A stretch of DNA of 64,000 bases from Prochlorococcus marinus CUG1433 (GCA_017644425.1 JAEPLN010000001.1:248001-312000); one strand, 5' to 3'; positions 34,117 through 44,318 are shown, counted from the first letter of the stretch. Numbers and translations: made by a program. The notes: generated by a model from the letters alone, not told the origin.

Positions 34117-34950
34117 CTAAAAAAATTTATCTTCTTCACAAACTACACCAGACTCTGAATACCATCGGTGAGAAACATGCATTAATTGTTTTTTTTCAAA
34201 CTCAATCCATGAAAAGTTAATTAGTAATTTCCCATCTTCATCAGTTTTATATCTTGGCACTACTGCAGTGTTTAAATAAATTGTCCCTTTGCTATCAATT
34301 TTAAACATCTCTCTTAAACCAAGATTTCTTTTTAGCCGATTATGCATATGACCAAAAATCACAAGATCAACTTTTCTTCTCTTTTGTATTTGAGAAATAG
34401 CCACGGACAAATCTCTATCTCCCCAATCTAAAGGGGGTAATTTCCAGTCTTTCCCACAAATGCTTTTAGCTTCTGAGCCTAAACCCGAAGGGCCAGCATG
34501 AGACATAATTATTAAAGGTATATCTTCGACACTCTCTTCTGAACATTTGATGATTTTATTTATTGAATCTTGTTCGGTAATAGGTCCATAAACGCCTTTA
34601 ACTTCTTTTGAAAGATAATAGCCTCCGCCAGAACTACATGGTCTTGCAGATAGTAAATTTATTTGATTATTAAAAACTTTCAAATCCCATGCACAATATT
34701 TTCCACCAAGAACACGTATCTGCTTTGAGAGAGTTTCGCCTGTAGAGTCCTTTCCTCTATCATGATTTCCTAAAATAACAAAAGTAGGAATTTTGATCTC
34801 ATTAATTTTTTTAATTATTTTGACACTCCCATCAGAAATATCACCAACAAATAAAACAATATTTGGGTTTATAATCGATAAGACTTTCAAGTCTAATTCA
34901 GACCATTGACCATGACAGTCACCAACAATAGCAATTTTTAAATTTGTCAG
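34117..34950 (-). CDS. metallophosphoesterase (TIGR04168-like), non-canonical start
   Basis: Calcineurin-like phosphoesterase with IVLFVGDISDG, VILGNHDRG and VIFGHMHNRL. The first metal motif (IAIVGDCHGQW) lies upstream of the first usual start (TTG at 34890), so the real start must be earlier. Before the in-frame TAA only CTG (34950) or ATT (34953) could serve; I mark CTG. The family is common in cyanobacteria and plants, and the substrate is unknown. It is divergent from nadA. Confidence 0.75.
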   Translation of the reverse strand: MTNLKIAIVGDCHGQWSELDLKVLSIINPNIVLFVGDISDGSVKIIKKINEIKIPTFVILGNHDRGKDSTGETLSKQIRVLGGKYCAWDLKVFNNQINLLSARPCSSGGGYYLSKEVKGVYGPITEQDSINKIIKCSEESVEDIPLIIMSHAGPSGLGSEAKSICGKDWKLPPLDWGDRDLSVAISQIQKRRKVDLVIFGHMHNRLKRNLGLREMFKIDSKGTIYLNTAVVPRYKTDEDGKLLINFSWIEFEKKQLMHVSHRWYSESGVVCEEDKFF

Positions 34951-34971
34951 AATTTTTTCTGTTTAAAGGCA

Positions 34972-34977
34972 TATAAT
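34972..34977 (+). promoter_or_regulatory. -10 element for nadA
   Basis: TATAAT lies 77 bp before the TTG start of nadA, or 22 bp before the CTG at 35000. It is in the short divergent gap with the metallophosphoesterase gene. Confidence 0.4.
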
Positions 34978-35053
34978 CTATTTAGAGATATTCTAAATCC
35001 TGACCAGTATAACTTCTACTGCAAAACAGAAATCCATTCAAAACGAAGAGGAA

Positions 35054-35968
35054 TTGATTTCTGAAATAAAGGAGCGTTGCAAAAAAGCTAATGCCATTAT
35101 TCTTGCGCACTATTATCAAGCTCCAGAGATTCAGGAAATTGCAGATTTTATTGGCGATTCATTAGATCTATCTAGGAAAGCTGCAAATAATGATGCAGAT
35201 ATAATAATTTTTTGCGGGGTACACTTTATGGCCGAAACCGCAAAAATACTTAGCCCAAATAAAACAGTCCTATTACCAGATATTGATGCAGGATGCTCAT
35301 TAGCAGACGATTGTCCCTCAGATAAATTTCAAAAGTTCAGGGAAGAAAATCCAGATCACTATGTCGTAAGTTATATTAATTGTACTGCAGAAGTAAAAGC
35401 TCAAAGTGATTTGATATGTACAAGTAGTAATGCAGTCTCATTAATTAAAAAGATACCTGAAGATAAAAAGATAATATTTGCACCAGATCAGAACCTTGGG
35501 AGATGGGTACAGAAAAATTCAGGAAGAGATCTTAAATTATGGCCTGGCAGCTGTATTGTTCATGAATCATTTAGTGAAGAAGCACTACTAAAATTAAAAT
35601 ACCAAAATCCAGGATCTAAAGTAATTGCTCATCCTGAATGCAGTCAAAATTTACTACTTCTATCAGACTTTATTGGATCAACAAGTAAACTGCTTGATTT
35701 CATCACCAAAGATACATCAAAAACTTACATGGTATTAACTGAACCTGGAATAATACATCAAATGAAGAAGAAAGAACCTAACAAAATTTTTATTGAGGTT
35801 CCGGATATAGACGGTTGCAAATGTAACGAGTGTCCCTATATGAAATTAAATACTCTAGAAAAAATTCTTGATTGTTTGAAAAATAATTCTCCATCTATTG
35901 AACTTGACTCAGAAATAATTAAAAAAGCATATGTTCCAATAAAAAGAATGTTGGATATGAGTAATTAA
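35054..35968 (+). CDS. nadA: quinolinate synthase NadA
   Basis: A 304-aa 4Fe-4S enzyme that condenses iminoaspartate and DHAP to quinolinate in NAD synthesis. It has AIILAHYYQAPEIQEIADF, cluster Cys candidates (IFCGVHFMAETA, INCTAEVKA, GCKCNECPYM) and HPECS. I give the TTG at 35054; the frame stays open 18 codons further to a CTG at 35000, which could be the real start. It overlaps ctpA convergently by 4 bp. Confidence 0.95.
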   Translation: MISEIKERCKKANAIILAHYYQAPEIQEIADFIGDSLDLSRKAANNDADIIIFCGVHFMAETAKILSPNKTVLLPDIDAGCSLADDCPSDKFQKFREENPDHYVVSYINCTAEVKAQSDLICTSSNAVSLIKKIPEDKKIIFAPDQNLGRWVQKNSGRDLKLWPGSCIVHESFSEEALLKLKYQNPGSKVIAHPECSQNLLLLSDFIGSTSKLLDFITKDTSKTYMVLTEPGIIHQMKKKEPNKIFIEVPDIDGCKCNECPYMKLNTLEKILDCLKNNSPSIELDSEIIKKAYVPIKRMLDMSN

Positions 35969-37284
35969 TTTAATGAAAATACTTTTTCCCTTTTATTAAT
36001 TCCTAAGAATGCCTTCAGGTTTTTAGTCTTAGGGTCAAATTGACTAATCTGGTTTTTTCTTTTAATTATATTTATAAGTTCTTTTTCGCCTGCTCTATAT
36101 TGATTATCTTTTCTAGTACCAACCTCTCTTGGAAGAATAGGATTAATATTCATTTTTACTTCTATATCTGGAACAATTCCTGATTTATTAATATCCGTTC
36201 CGTTCGGAGTTAAATACTTAGCAACAGTGACAGTTAATCCTGAACCATCTACAAGAGTTCTCATGGACTGAACTAGACCTTTACCAAAAGTTTTTTTCCC
36301 AACCAACTTACCTCTTTTATTATCTTTTATTGCTCCAGAAACTATTTCACTAGCACTTGCAGAAGCCTCATTAACCAGGACAACTAAGGGCTTTTTTGTT
36401 AGAGCTTGACCATTTCCTCTTTTAGTTTCTTTTAAACCATCTTTGCTTAGTGTACTTACTATTATTCCGTTATTAATAAAATGCCTAGATATATCAATAC
36501 TGGAATCTAGCAAGCCTCCCGGATTGCTTCTTAAATCAAGAACATATCCAGAGACCCTTTTTGTTTCTAAATCATTAATAGCCTCTCTTGTCTCTCTTGA
36601 GGCATTTGCATTAAATTGTTTTATTCTTACATAGCCAATTAATAAGCCGTTTTTGGTTTTGTTCACCCTACTTGAAACAGATTTTATTTCAATCTTTTCT
36701 CTTGATAAAACTCTAAAAAATGATTTAGAACCTCTAAGAATTTCCAGCTTAACTTTAGTACCTCTTTTCCCTCTTATCAATTTAACGGCATCTTCTATAT
36801 TCATCCCTTCTGTAGAAATATTATCTATAGATAAAATTTTATCTCTAGATTTGATTCCAGCATCATAAGCAGGTGTTCCCTCTATAGGAGAAATTATTAT
36901 TAAGTCATCAGATTCTTTATCTTTAATTATTTGGATACCAACTCCCGTAAGCTCACCAGAAGTATCAATTCTCATTTGATTAAATTCCTTTGGTTCTAAG
37001 AATCGCGTGTAGGAGTCATCCAAACTCAATAACATATTCCTGATCGCATCATATGCTTCATTACTATCAGAGTATGTTTTTGATAAAACTTCTTTTCTTA
37101 ACTCTATCCAATTAGACCTTTGAAATTTGCCACTTGAATCAAGAAAATCCCTATATACAATTTGCCAAACATTATCAATTACTTCTTTGTAACTATTTTT
37201 TAAAACTGTTGCTTCTGCAGGAATACTATAAAATATCCCAGAAAAAGTAGTAGCAAATAAAATTATAAATTTTTTTTTAAGCAA
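35965..37284 (-). CDS. ctpA: carboxyl-terminal processing protease CtpA
   Basis: A 439-aa S41 protease. A signal peptide (to about residue 25) is followed by a PDZ domain (GVGIQIIKDK, then GMNIEDAVKLIRGKRGT). The catalytic Ser is in ASASASEIVSGA and the Lys is in KTFGKGLVQ. Located in the thylakoid lumen or periplasm, members cut the D1 precursor of photosystem II; there are several paralogues, so the exact one is not certain. Confidence 0.9.
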   Translation of the reverse strand: MLKKKFIILFATTFSGIFYSIPAEATVLKNSYKEVIDNVWQIVYRDFLDSSGKFQRSNWIELRKEVLSKTYSDSNEAYDAIRNMLLSLDDSYTRFLEPKEFNQMRIDTSGELTGVGIQIIKDKESDDLIIISPIEGTPAYDAGIKSRDKILSIDNISTEGMNIEDAVKLIRGKRGTKVKLEILRGSKSFFRVLSREKIEIKSVSSRVNKTKNGLLIGYVRIKQFNANASRETREAINDLETKRVSGYVLDLRSNPGGLLDSSIDISRHFINNGIIVSTLSKDGLKETKRGNGQALTKKPLVVLVNEASASASEIVSGAIKDNKRGKLVGKKTFGKGLVQSMRTLVDGSGLTVTVAKYLTPNGTDINKSGIVPDIEVKMNINPILPREVGTRKDNQYRAGEKELINIIKRKNQISQFDPKTKNLKAFLGINKREKVFSLN

Positions 37285-37360
37285 TTTTCTTATCTTTAAA
37301 AAAACAATTATTTTTCATTATAAAAAAAAATTATTTAAAAATTAGAAATTTGACAAATCC

Positions 37361-38578
37361 TTAAGGGTCAATCCACTTGCCATCATCCTTAATAAGTTGA
37401 ATTAAAGCATTAACCCCCTCATCTTCAGGTACTCTTTTTATCTCTTCTTTCCTTCTATATAGTGCAATAGTTCCTTTGCCTTTACCAACATAACCATAAT
37501 CAGCATCTGCCATTTCTCCTGGTCCATTTACTATACATCCCATTATTGCTATATCTAAACCAGTCAAATGTGAAGTAGCATTCCTAACTTTATCTACAAC
37601 TTCTTCTAAATTGAAAAGTGTTCTACCACAACTAGGGCAACTGATATATTCAACCATTGTTTTTCTTAATCCTAAAGATTGCAAAATTGAATAGCACACT
37701 GGTATTTCCTTCTCTGGGGCTTCTGTTAAAGAAACCCTAATGGTATCTCCTAATCCCTCTGCTAGAAGCGTTCCGATTCCTGCAGTACTTTTGATCCTTC
37801 CATAATCACCATCTCCAGCTTCGGTCACTCCCAAATGTAAGGGATAGTTATATCCTTCTGAGTCAAGCCTATCTGCAATCATTCTGTAAGCTGCCATCAT
37901 GACTGGAGCCCTAGAAGCTTTCATAGAGATAATTATGTTATGAAAATCAAGCTCATCACAAATTTTGACGAACTCCATCGCAGATTCTGTCATTCCTAAT
38001 GGCGTATCTCCATAAGTAAAAAGCATCCTCTCGGATAGAGACCCATGATTAACTCCAATCCTTAGAGCTTTGTTTTCAGCCTTTAAAACTTCAACTAAAG
38101 GGGTAAATCTTTTAAGTATTGTTTGTTTGATGGTTTCAAATTCCTCATCTGTATATTCAGTTCTTGTAGGGTCTGATTTTTCAAACACAAACAATCCAGG
38201 ATTAATTCTTACTTTATCAACATGCTTTGCAACCTCCATTGCAATTTTCATGCCATTATGGTGAACATCAGCTACCAAAGGGGTATTGATATTATTTTCT
38301 AATAATTTTGCTTTAATATCTCCTACTGCTTTTGCATGCGCTAAGGAAGGCACAGTTAACCTTACTATTTCACAACCTACATCATGAAGTCTTTTGATAG
38401 CTAAGTAAGCATTTTCGACATCCATAGTATCTTCATTTATCATCGATTGAACTCTTACTGGATAATCACTTCCAATAGCTACATCACCAACCATTACTGT
38501 TCTAGTTATCCTTCTCTCAATATGAGTTGAATATCTTTTGGAGAGACTATTAACCTCTTTTGATTGAGTTAATGACAT
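37361..38578 (-). CDS. ispG: 4-hydroxy-3-methylbut-2-enyl diphosphate synthase IspG
   Basis: A 405-aa 4Fe-4S enzyme of the MEP isoprenoid pathway (MEcPP to HMBPP). It has the TIM-barrel part ([36 protein letters not shown]) and the Fe-S part with Cys in [10 protein letters not shown] and [12 protein letters not shown]. The electron donor in cyanobacteria is ferredoxin. The ATG start and length fit the family. Confidence 0.96.
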   Translation of the reverse strand: MSLTQSKEVNSLSKRYSTHIERRITRTVMVGDVAIGSDYPVRVQSMINEDTMDVENAYLAIKRLHDVGCEIVRLTVPSLAHAKAVGDIKAKLLENNINTPLVADVHHNGMKIAMEVAKHVDKVRINPGLFVFEKSDPTRTEYTDEEFETIKQTILKRFTPLVEVLKAENKALRIGVNHGSLSERMLFTYGDTPLGMTESAMEFVKICDELDFHNIIISMKASRAPVMMAAYRMIADRLDSEGYNYPLHLGVTEAGDGDYGRIKSTAGIGTLLAEGLGDTIRVSLTEAPEKEIPVCYSILQSLGLRKTMVEYISCPSCGRTLFNLEEVVDKVRNATSHLTGLDIAIMGCIVNGPGEMADADYGYVGKGKGTIALYRRKEEIKRVPEDEGVNALIQLIKDDGKWIDP

Positions 38579-38612
38579 TAAAATTTTTGATATTCAAAAA
38601 GGATTCTCTAAA

Positions 38613-39116
38613 TTATACGGCATATAGTTTACTACTTACATTCTCTAGGTCTTTCAAAGTTAGATGGTAAGGTTTGTTGATTTCTTTTGAAGGAAATCTC
38701 AACAAATAAGATGGATGAAAAATTACCATAATTTCTCTCCCATCTTTTTTAATCCATTGGCCTCTTAAATTGCTTATAGGATCTTTAACTTCTAAAATAG
38801 CCCTCACAGCAGTCGAACCAGTAAGTAATATAAATTTTGGATCAACTAGCTTTATTTGCTTTAACAACCAAGGTTTATGAATATTAATTTCTCTAGCAGT
38901 GGGTTTTCTATTATTTGGTGGACGACATTTAATAACATTGCAAAAATAAACATCCTCCTTATAGTCAATCCCAGCTTTTATCAATAATTCGTTTAATAAC
39001 TTGCCGGATTTACCTACATATGGTTTTCCTTCTAAGTCTTCCTGAGCTCCAGGTGCCTCACCAATTATTAACAATTCTGCAAATACACTTCCTCTCCCAA
39101 TAACTAACCTTTTCAC
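38613..39116 (-). CDS. uracil-DNA glycosylase, family 4-like, lacking Fe-S Cys
   Basis: A 167-aa protein with UDG motif A GEAPGAQEDLEGKPYVG (about residues 19-35), NVIKCRPPNNRKPT, and motif B HPSYLLR. Family 4 enzymes usually hold a 4Fe-4S cluster with two Cys near the N-terminus and two more in the middle. Here no N-terminal Cys is present from the GTG start, and the usual Cys after CRPPNNR...E is His (INIHKPWL). The frame is closed soon upstream without Cys. Confidence 0.85.
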   Translation of the reverse strand: MKRLVIGRGSVFAELLIIGEAPGAQEDLEGKPYVGKSGKLLNELLIKAGIDYKEDVYFCNVIKCRPPNNRKPTAREINIHKPWLLKQIKLVDPKFILLTGSTAVRAILEVKDPISNLRGQWIKKDGREIMVIFHPSYLLRFPSKEINKPYHLTLKDLENVSSKLYAV

Positions 39117-39278
39117 CGAAAATAAAACTTTAAATATTTTTTATCTTAAGAACTCAAAACATGAAAATAAAATAGATTAAGAAAATGAACTAAATTAAAC
39201 CATTATGTGATACTTTTATTTATTCTTAATCTATGCATTTGTCATTATTAAAAGTCATATTTGAAAAGTTATAAGTCA

Positions 39279-40457
39279 ATGAGTCAAGTTAATTTATCGG
39301 AAAGGGCACTTTCAATTGAGCCTTCTCTTACATTGCAGATAAGTGCCAAAGCAAATCAATTATCTAAAGAAGGAGTAGATATTTGCAATTTAAGCGCAGG
39401 AGAACCTGACTTTAATGCTCCAAAAGAAGTTATAGAAGCTACAAGTAAAGCTATATTTGATGGATTCACAAAGTACGGGCCCGCAGCAGGCAATTTAGAT
39501 CTCCGAAAAGCAATTGCAAATAAATTTCAAGTTCAAAACAATTTAAATTATGAATTTGAAAATGTAATGGTTACAAATGGTGCTAAGCAAGCAATATATA
39601 ATCTTTTCCAAGTTTTGTTAAATACTGGAGACGAAGTTATTATTCCTTCTCCATACTGGTTAAGTTATCCCCAGATGGTTAGATTGGCGGGTGGAAAGCC
39701 AATTTTTACAAATTCTTCAGCAGAAGATGGATTTAAAATAAATATAAAAGATTTGAAGTCTAAAATCTCTTCAAAAACTAAATTTATAATTATCAATTCT
39801 CCAAATAACCCTACTGGAAGAGTTATGTCAAAGGAAGAATTATTAGAAATTGCCGATTTAGTCAGAGAAAATCCAAATATCAATATTCTTTCTGATGAGA
39901 TTTACGAACTAATCCTTAAAAAAGAATTTCAACACTACAGCTTATCTTCATTAGCAAATGACTTAAAAGATAGGATTTTTATAATAAATGGGTTTGCTAA
40001 AGGATGGGCCATGACTGGCTGGAGGATAGGATATTTAGTAGGTCCCAAAGATGCAATCAAAGCATCCTCAGCATTACAAAGTCAAAGTACAAGTAATGTT
40101 TGCTCTTTTGTTCAAAAAGGTGCTTTGGAGGCTTTAAAAATTAATAATGAATATTTCTCAATGATAAATAGTCATTATGATCAAAGAAGAAGTCTTCTCT
40201 ATAAAGGCCTTAAGAATATAAATGGTATTTATATTGAAGAACCTAATGGGGCATTTTACGCATTTCCAAGATTACCTAACTCCTCAATTACTTCTGTTGA
40301 TTTCTGCAATAAAGCTCTTCAAGATTATGGATTAGTTGTCGTACCAGGAAAAGCTTTTGGAGCTGACGAATGTATAAGAATGTCTTGTGCCGCTTCAGAC
40401 ATTAAAATAAAAGATGGATTAGAAAGACTTGAAAAAGCGATATCCGAATATTACTAA
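39279..40457 (+). CDS. aspC: aspartate-type class I aminotransferase
   Basis: A PLP enzyme of about 392 aa. It has NLSAGEPDFNAP (N-terminal), TKYGPAAGNLDLR, NSPNNPTGRVMS, and the PLP Lys in INGFAKGWAMTGWRIGYL (about residue 237). This is the AAT I-gamma layout, usually acting on aspartate/glutamate or prephenate. ATG 39279 (MSQVNLSERAL) is preferred over the TTG at 39261. Its end is close to phnD. Confidence 0.9.
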   Translation: MSQVNLSERALSIEPSLTLQISAKANQLSKEGVDICNLSAGEPDFNAPKEVIEATSKAIFDGFTKYGPAAGNLDLRKAIANKFQVQNNLNYEFENVMVTNGAKQAIYNLFQVLLNTGDEVIIPSPYWLSYPQMVRLAGGKPIFTNSSAEDGFKINIKDLKSKISSKTKFIIINSPNNPTGRVMSKEELLEIADLVRENPNINILSDEIYELILKKEFQHYSLSSLANDLKDRIFIINGFAKGWAMTGWRIGYLVGPKDAIKASSALQSQSTSNVCSFVQKGALEALKINNEYFSMINSHYDQRRSLLYKGLKNINGIYIEEPNGAFYAFPRLPNSSITSVDFCNKALQDYGLVVVPGKAFGADECIRMSCAASDIKIKDGLERLEKAISEYY

Positions 40458-40470
40458 TCTAAAATCTATC

Positions 40471-41364
40471 ATGTTAAATTTTAAAAATTTCCTATTAAGT
40501 TTATCTATATTATTTTCAATTTTTTCATCACCTGTATTTTCAAATCCCAAAGTTTTAAAAGTTGGAGCGATACCTGATCAAAATCAAGATGTTTTAGACA
40601 AAAGATTAAATTTATTTTCAAAAGAATTATCCAAACAACTTAATGTAGAAGTTAAATACATTCCTGTTATTAATTATGTGGCAGCAGTAACTGGATTTAG
40701 AACTAAAGATTTAGATTTAGTTTGGTTTGGTGGTCTATCAGGAGTTCAAGCAAGATTACAAACTCCTAATTCAGTTGTTCTAGCTCAAAGAGATATCGAT
40801 AAGGAATTTAAAAGTGTTTTTATAGTAAACAAAAATTTAGAAATTAACTCAATTTCAAACATTAAAGGACTTAAAAAACTAAAGAATTTAAGATTTACTT
40901 TTGGCTCTGAAAACTCAACTTCTGGAAGATTAATGCCAGAATATTTTTTAAATCAAGCAGGAGTAGAAATTAAACACTTCAAAGGGAAAAAAGCAGGTTT
41001 TAGTGGAAGCCATGATGCCACTATAGCTTTAGTTAATAGTGGCGCATTTGATGCTGGAGCTTTAAATAAACAAGTTTGGGAAAACAATCTTAAAAATAAT
41101 ACCAAAAGAACAAGTAATTTAGAATTATTCTGGATCACCCCAGAATATGTTGACTATCATTGGGTAGCGCAAGGGGATCTTGACAATAAATTCGGGGAAG
41201 GTTTTACAAAACAACTTAAATCAGTAATTCTAAATTTAGATATAAATCAAAAATCACATAAACAGATATTAGATATGTTCAATGCAAAAAGATTTGTAAA
41301 TGCAGAAGCAAAACAGTATAAAAATATAGAGGACATTGGGAGAAAATTAAATAAAATTAGATGA
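40471..41364 (+). CDS. phnD: phosphonate/phosphite-binding protein PhnD
   Basis: A periplasmic binding protein of about 297 aa. A signal peptide (FLLSLSILFSIFSSPVFS) is followed by VLKVGAIPDQNQDVL, VWFGGLSGVQARL, FGSENSTSGRLMPEYF and GKKAGFSGSHDATIALV, the anion-binding pattern of PhnD. In Prochlorococcus such proteins are known to bind phosphite or small phosphonates; which applies here cannot be read. The frame opens earlier (40429), but ATG 40471 precedes the signal peptide. It overlaps phnC by 4 bp. Confidence 0.92.
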   Translation: MLNFKNFLLSLSILFSIFSSPVFSNPKVLKVGAIPDQNQDVLDKRLNLFSKELSKQLNVEVKYIPVINYVAAVTGFRTKDLDLVWFGGLSGVQARLQTPNSVVLAQRDIDKEFKSVFIVNKNLEINSISNIKGLKKLKNLRFTFGSENSTSGRLMPEYFLNQAGVEIKHFKGKKAGFSGSHDATIALVNSGAFDAGALNKQVWENNLKNNTKRTSNLELFWITPEYVDYHWVAQGDLDNKFGEGFTKQLKSVILNLDINQKSHKQILDMFNAKRFVNAEAKQYKNIEDIGRKLNKIR

Positions 41365-42101
41365 ATAATAATCTCTTAGAATTAAAAAACATATCTTATA
41401 AATACAAAAATAATCTAATTCTTAATAAAGTAAATTTAAAAATAAATTCAGGAGAGAAAATTGCACTTCTTGGTAAAAGTGGTTCAGGAAAAACTACACT
41501 TATATCAGTACTTAATGGCACTATCAAGCCAACTCAAGGTGAGGTTAAATTATTCAATAAAAGTTTCGAGGAATTAGATAGAAAGCAGAAAAGTAAAATA
41601 ACAACTATATGGCAAGATTTAAGATTAATAGAAGATCTTTCTGCAGAACAAAATGTTAATTGTGGACTACTTGCGGAAAACAATTTTTATTTCGCTTTGA
41701 AAAATTTGCTAAATATAAGTTCTTTTAATAAGGCGCATAAATATATGCAATTATGTAGACTTCATAACTCTATTTACGACAAAAAAATCAGAAAACTATC
41801 TGGAGGACAAAAACAAAGGGTGGCTATAGCTAGATCATTGATTCAAGAGTCTAATATATTACTTGCAGATGAGCCTTTTAATAATCTAGATCCCAAATTG
41901 ATAACAACAATTAAAAACCTACTGCTAGAAAGTGCCATTAAAAATAATACAAAAAAATCCCCAAAGACGGTATTAGTTGCATTACATCGATTAGATTTGA
42001 TGAAGGATTTCGATAAAGTTATTGGAATCAGGGGTGGTGAAATTATTTTCAATATCAAAAGAAATAACTTAAAGAAGCTTCATTTAGACAAAATATATTA
42101 A
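41361..42101 (+). CDS. phnC: phosphonate ABC transporter ATPase PhnC
   Basis: A 246-aa ATPase. Walker A LLGKSGSGKTTL, signature KLSGGQKQRVAIARS and Walker B ILLADEPFNNLD are present. It has IWQDLRLIEDLSAEQNV near the Q-loop, typical of PhnC. Its start overlaps phnD (ATGA), and phnE follows 4 bp later, so phnDCE is one operon. Confidence 0.94.
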   Translation: MNNNLLELKNISYKYKNNLILNKVNLKINSGEKIALLGKSGSGKTTLISVLNGTIKPTQGEVKLFNKSFEELDRKQKSKITTIWQDLRLIEDLSAEQNVNCGLLAENNFYFALKNLLNISSFNKAHKYMQLCRLHNSIYDKKIRKLSGGQKQRVAIARSLIQESNILLADEPFNNLDPKLITTIKNLLLESAIKNNTKKSPKTVLVALHRLDLMKDFDKVIGIRGGEIIFNIKRNNLKKLHLDKIY

Positions 42102-42105
42102 TTAG

Positions 42106-43608
42106 TTGAATAAATTAAAATTAAACTATACCTCATTATCTTTTCTTCCAATTTTGGTATGCATACCTCTAGGGTATCAATTAATAAACAATATTCATTT
42201 TGGAGGATTTAAATTATTCCAAGAATTCTTAATTTCTGCATTTAATCCCAAGATCGATAATGAAATTATAATTATCGTAATTAAGCGATTAAATGAAACT
42301 ATCTTAATTGGTTTTTTTAGTTGGTTAGTAAGTATTATTTTTGGAGCAATTTTTGGAATAATTTCCTCAAATATTTTTTATAAAATCTTTAATATTCCAA
42401 ATTTTTTCTACCGCATAATAAGGTTTTTTCTAACAATAATAAGATCTATACACGAAGTGGTTTGGGGAATACTATTAATGCAAATATATGGAATAAATTT
42501 TTCGATAGGAATAATAGCTATATGTATACCTTATATTGCTGTAAATTCAAAAGTTTTTGCTGAACAATTAGAAACTATTGACTACAAAAGTTTTGAATCT
42601 ATAAATCAAATAAGTGCACCTAAATTTTCTTCTTTACTAACTTTAATATGGAATCCAATAATAAATACATTTAAAAACTTTGGTTTATATCGATTAGAGT
42701 GTTCAATAAGAAGTACGGTGATTTTAGGACTTTTTGGAATTGGAGGAATAGGTACCAGTATTTTTTTATCTTTCCAAACTTTGAATTTTAGAGAGTTATG
42801 GACTTATTTATGGTCCTTAGCAATTTTGATAATTCTTTCTGGATTAATTATCAAAAAAATAAAATTTAATACTACAAATAAAATCCTATCTATTTTTTTT
42901 ATTGCAGTTTTTTTCATAACAATTTTATTTTCTTTTTCATATTTTCTTTATTATATTTTTAATAATAATTTTGAAAATTTTAATTCCATTAGTTCTCTAT
43001 TTAAATCAAGCTCAGATTTAGGATTATTTGATTTCTTGCAACTTATATTAGAAACAATAATTTTAAGTCTTTTATCAACAGGAATCGCAATTAGTTTACC
43101 TCCGTTAGTAATAGGAATTTTTAACAACAATACTTCTAAAATTTTTATAAAAATTTTTGCATTTTTATTACGTTTAATACCTACACCTGTAATACTTCTA
43201 ACTCTATTAACTTTTAATAATCCTTCTGTATCTTTAGCAGCTTTAACATTAGGTCTCCACAATGCTGGTATTACAAGCAAATTACTTTTTACAAATCTAG
43301 ATAGCCAAGACAAGAGAAATTATATTGCAATGAAATCTCTAGGAATCTCAAAAAAGACTAGTTGGCTTTTAGGTTTATTTTCTCAACAAGCAAAAAGTTA
43401 CTTATCATATTGCGCTTATAGATCTGACATCATTATTAGAGAAACTGCAATTGTTGGAGTTATTGGAAGTGTTGGTCTAGGTTGGCAATTGCAAGAATCA
43501 CTAAGTTCCTTCGCATGGCAAGAAGTTACCGTAGTTTTGATAGCTTATAGCTCCATCGCAATAGTTGGCGAATTAATAAATGGTAAAATCAAAAATAGTT
43601 TAACTTGA
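42106..43608 (+). CDS. phnE: phosphonate ABC transporter permease PhnE (fused)
   Basis: A 500-aa permease, about twice the usual 260-270 aa, with two MetI-like halves. Each half has its own EAA-like loop (residues about 160-190, and LGISKKTSWLLGLFSQQAKS in the second). There are many hydrophobic segments. A TTG start is likely (42106). The fused form would supply both permease halves in one chain. Confidence 0.9.
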   Translation: MNKLKLNYTSLSFLPILVCIPLGYQLINNIHFGGFKLFQEFLISAFNPKIDNEIIIIVIKRLNETILIGFFSWLVSIIFGAIFGIISSNIFYKIFNIPNFFYRIIRFFLTIIRSIHEVVWGILLMQIYGINFSIGIIAICIPYIAVNSKVFAEQLETIDYKSFESINQISAPKFSSLLTLIWNPIINTFKNFGLYRLECSIRSTVILGLFGIGGIGTSIFLSFQTLNFRELWTYLWSLAILIILSGLIIKKIKFNTTNKILSIFFIAVFFITILFSFSYFLYYIFNNNFENFNSISSLFKSSSDLGLFDFLQLILETIILSLLSTGIAISLPPLVIGIFNNNTSKIFIKIFAFLLRLIPTPVILLTLLTFNNPSVSLAALTLGLHNAGITSKLLFTNLDSQDKRNYIAMKSLGISKKTSWLLGLFSQQAKSYLSYCAYRSDIIIRETAIVGVIGSVGLGWQLQESLSSFAWQEVTVVLIAYSSIAIVGELINGKIKNSLT

Positions 43609-43657
43609 TTTCTAAGAATAATTTGTTGAATCAAGTAATTATTTTTTTCCGGTTATA

Positions 43658-44302
43658 GTGATTAGTTTACCAAAACAGCTAGTTGTAATTGGAGATAGTT
43701 CAGTTTATGGATGGGGAGATAATGAAGGTGGCGGATGGTGTGAAAGGCTTAGAAAAGATTGGTGCAAAAACCAAAGTGGGCCAGTAATTTATCAACTTGG
43801 CGTAAGGGGAGATGGGATAGAAAAAGTTTCATCTAGATGGGAAAAAGAATGGTCATCTAGAGGAGAAACGAGAAGAAACAAACCTAAAGCAATTCTGCTT
43901 AATGTTGGTCTTAACGACACTGCAGCAATTGGTCAGAATAACGGAAGACATCAATTAGATATAGGTGGATTTCAATATGGATTAGAGAGACTTATTAATG
44001 AAATGAATTCTCAAACAAATGTCTTTGTTATTGGTCTGACGCCTGTTGACGAGAGCAAAATGCCGTTCGCAGGATGTCTATGGTACTCAAATGATTTTTG
44101 CAATTCTTATGAAAGAAGAATGGAGGAAGTATGCCTCAATCAAAATGTCCCATTTCTTCCTACTTTTAGAGAAATGTACTCTGATAAAAGGAGTAAAAAC
44201 TGGATTACGCATGATGGAATTCATTTAAATTCCGAAGGTCATTTCTGGCTTTTCCAAAGACTGAAGAGCTGGGAGATACTTACAAAATGGAAGGAATCCT
44301 AG
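43658..44302 (+). CDS. SGNH/GDSL-type hydrolase
   Basis: A 214-aa protein. The GDS block (VVIGDSSVYGWGDNEGGGW, Ser near residue 14), the Asn block LLNVGLNDTAA and the catalytic DGIHLNSEGH (Asp and His) are all present. It acts on an ester or acyl group; the substrate is unknown. No signal peptide is seen. The GTG start at 43658 fits. Confidence 0.88.
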   Translation: MISLPKQLVVIGDSSVYGWGDNEGGGWCERLRKDWCKNQSGPVIYQLGVRGDGIEKVSSRWEKEWSSRGETRRNKPKAILLNVGLNDTAAIGQNNGRHQLDIGGFQYGLERLINEMNSQTNVFVIGLTPVDESKMPFAGCLWYSNDFCNSYERRMEEVCLNQNVPFLPTFREMYSDKRSKNWITHDGIHLNSEGHFWLFQRLKSWEILTKWKES

Positions 44303-44318
44303 ATCTTTCCAAATATTT

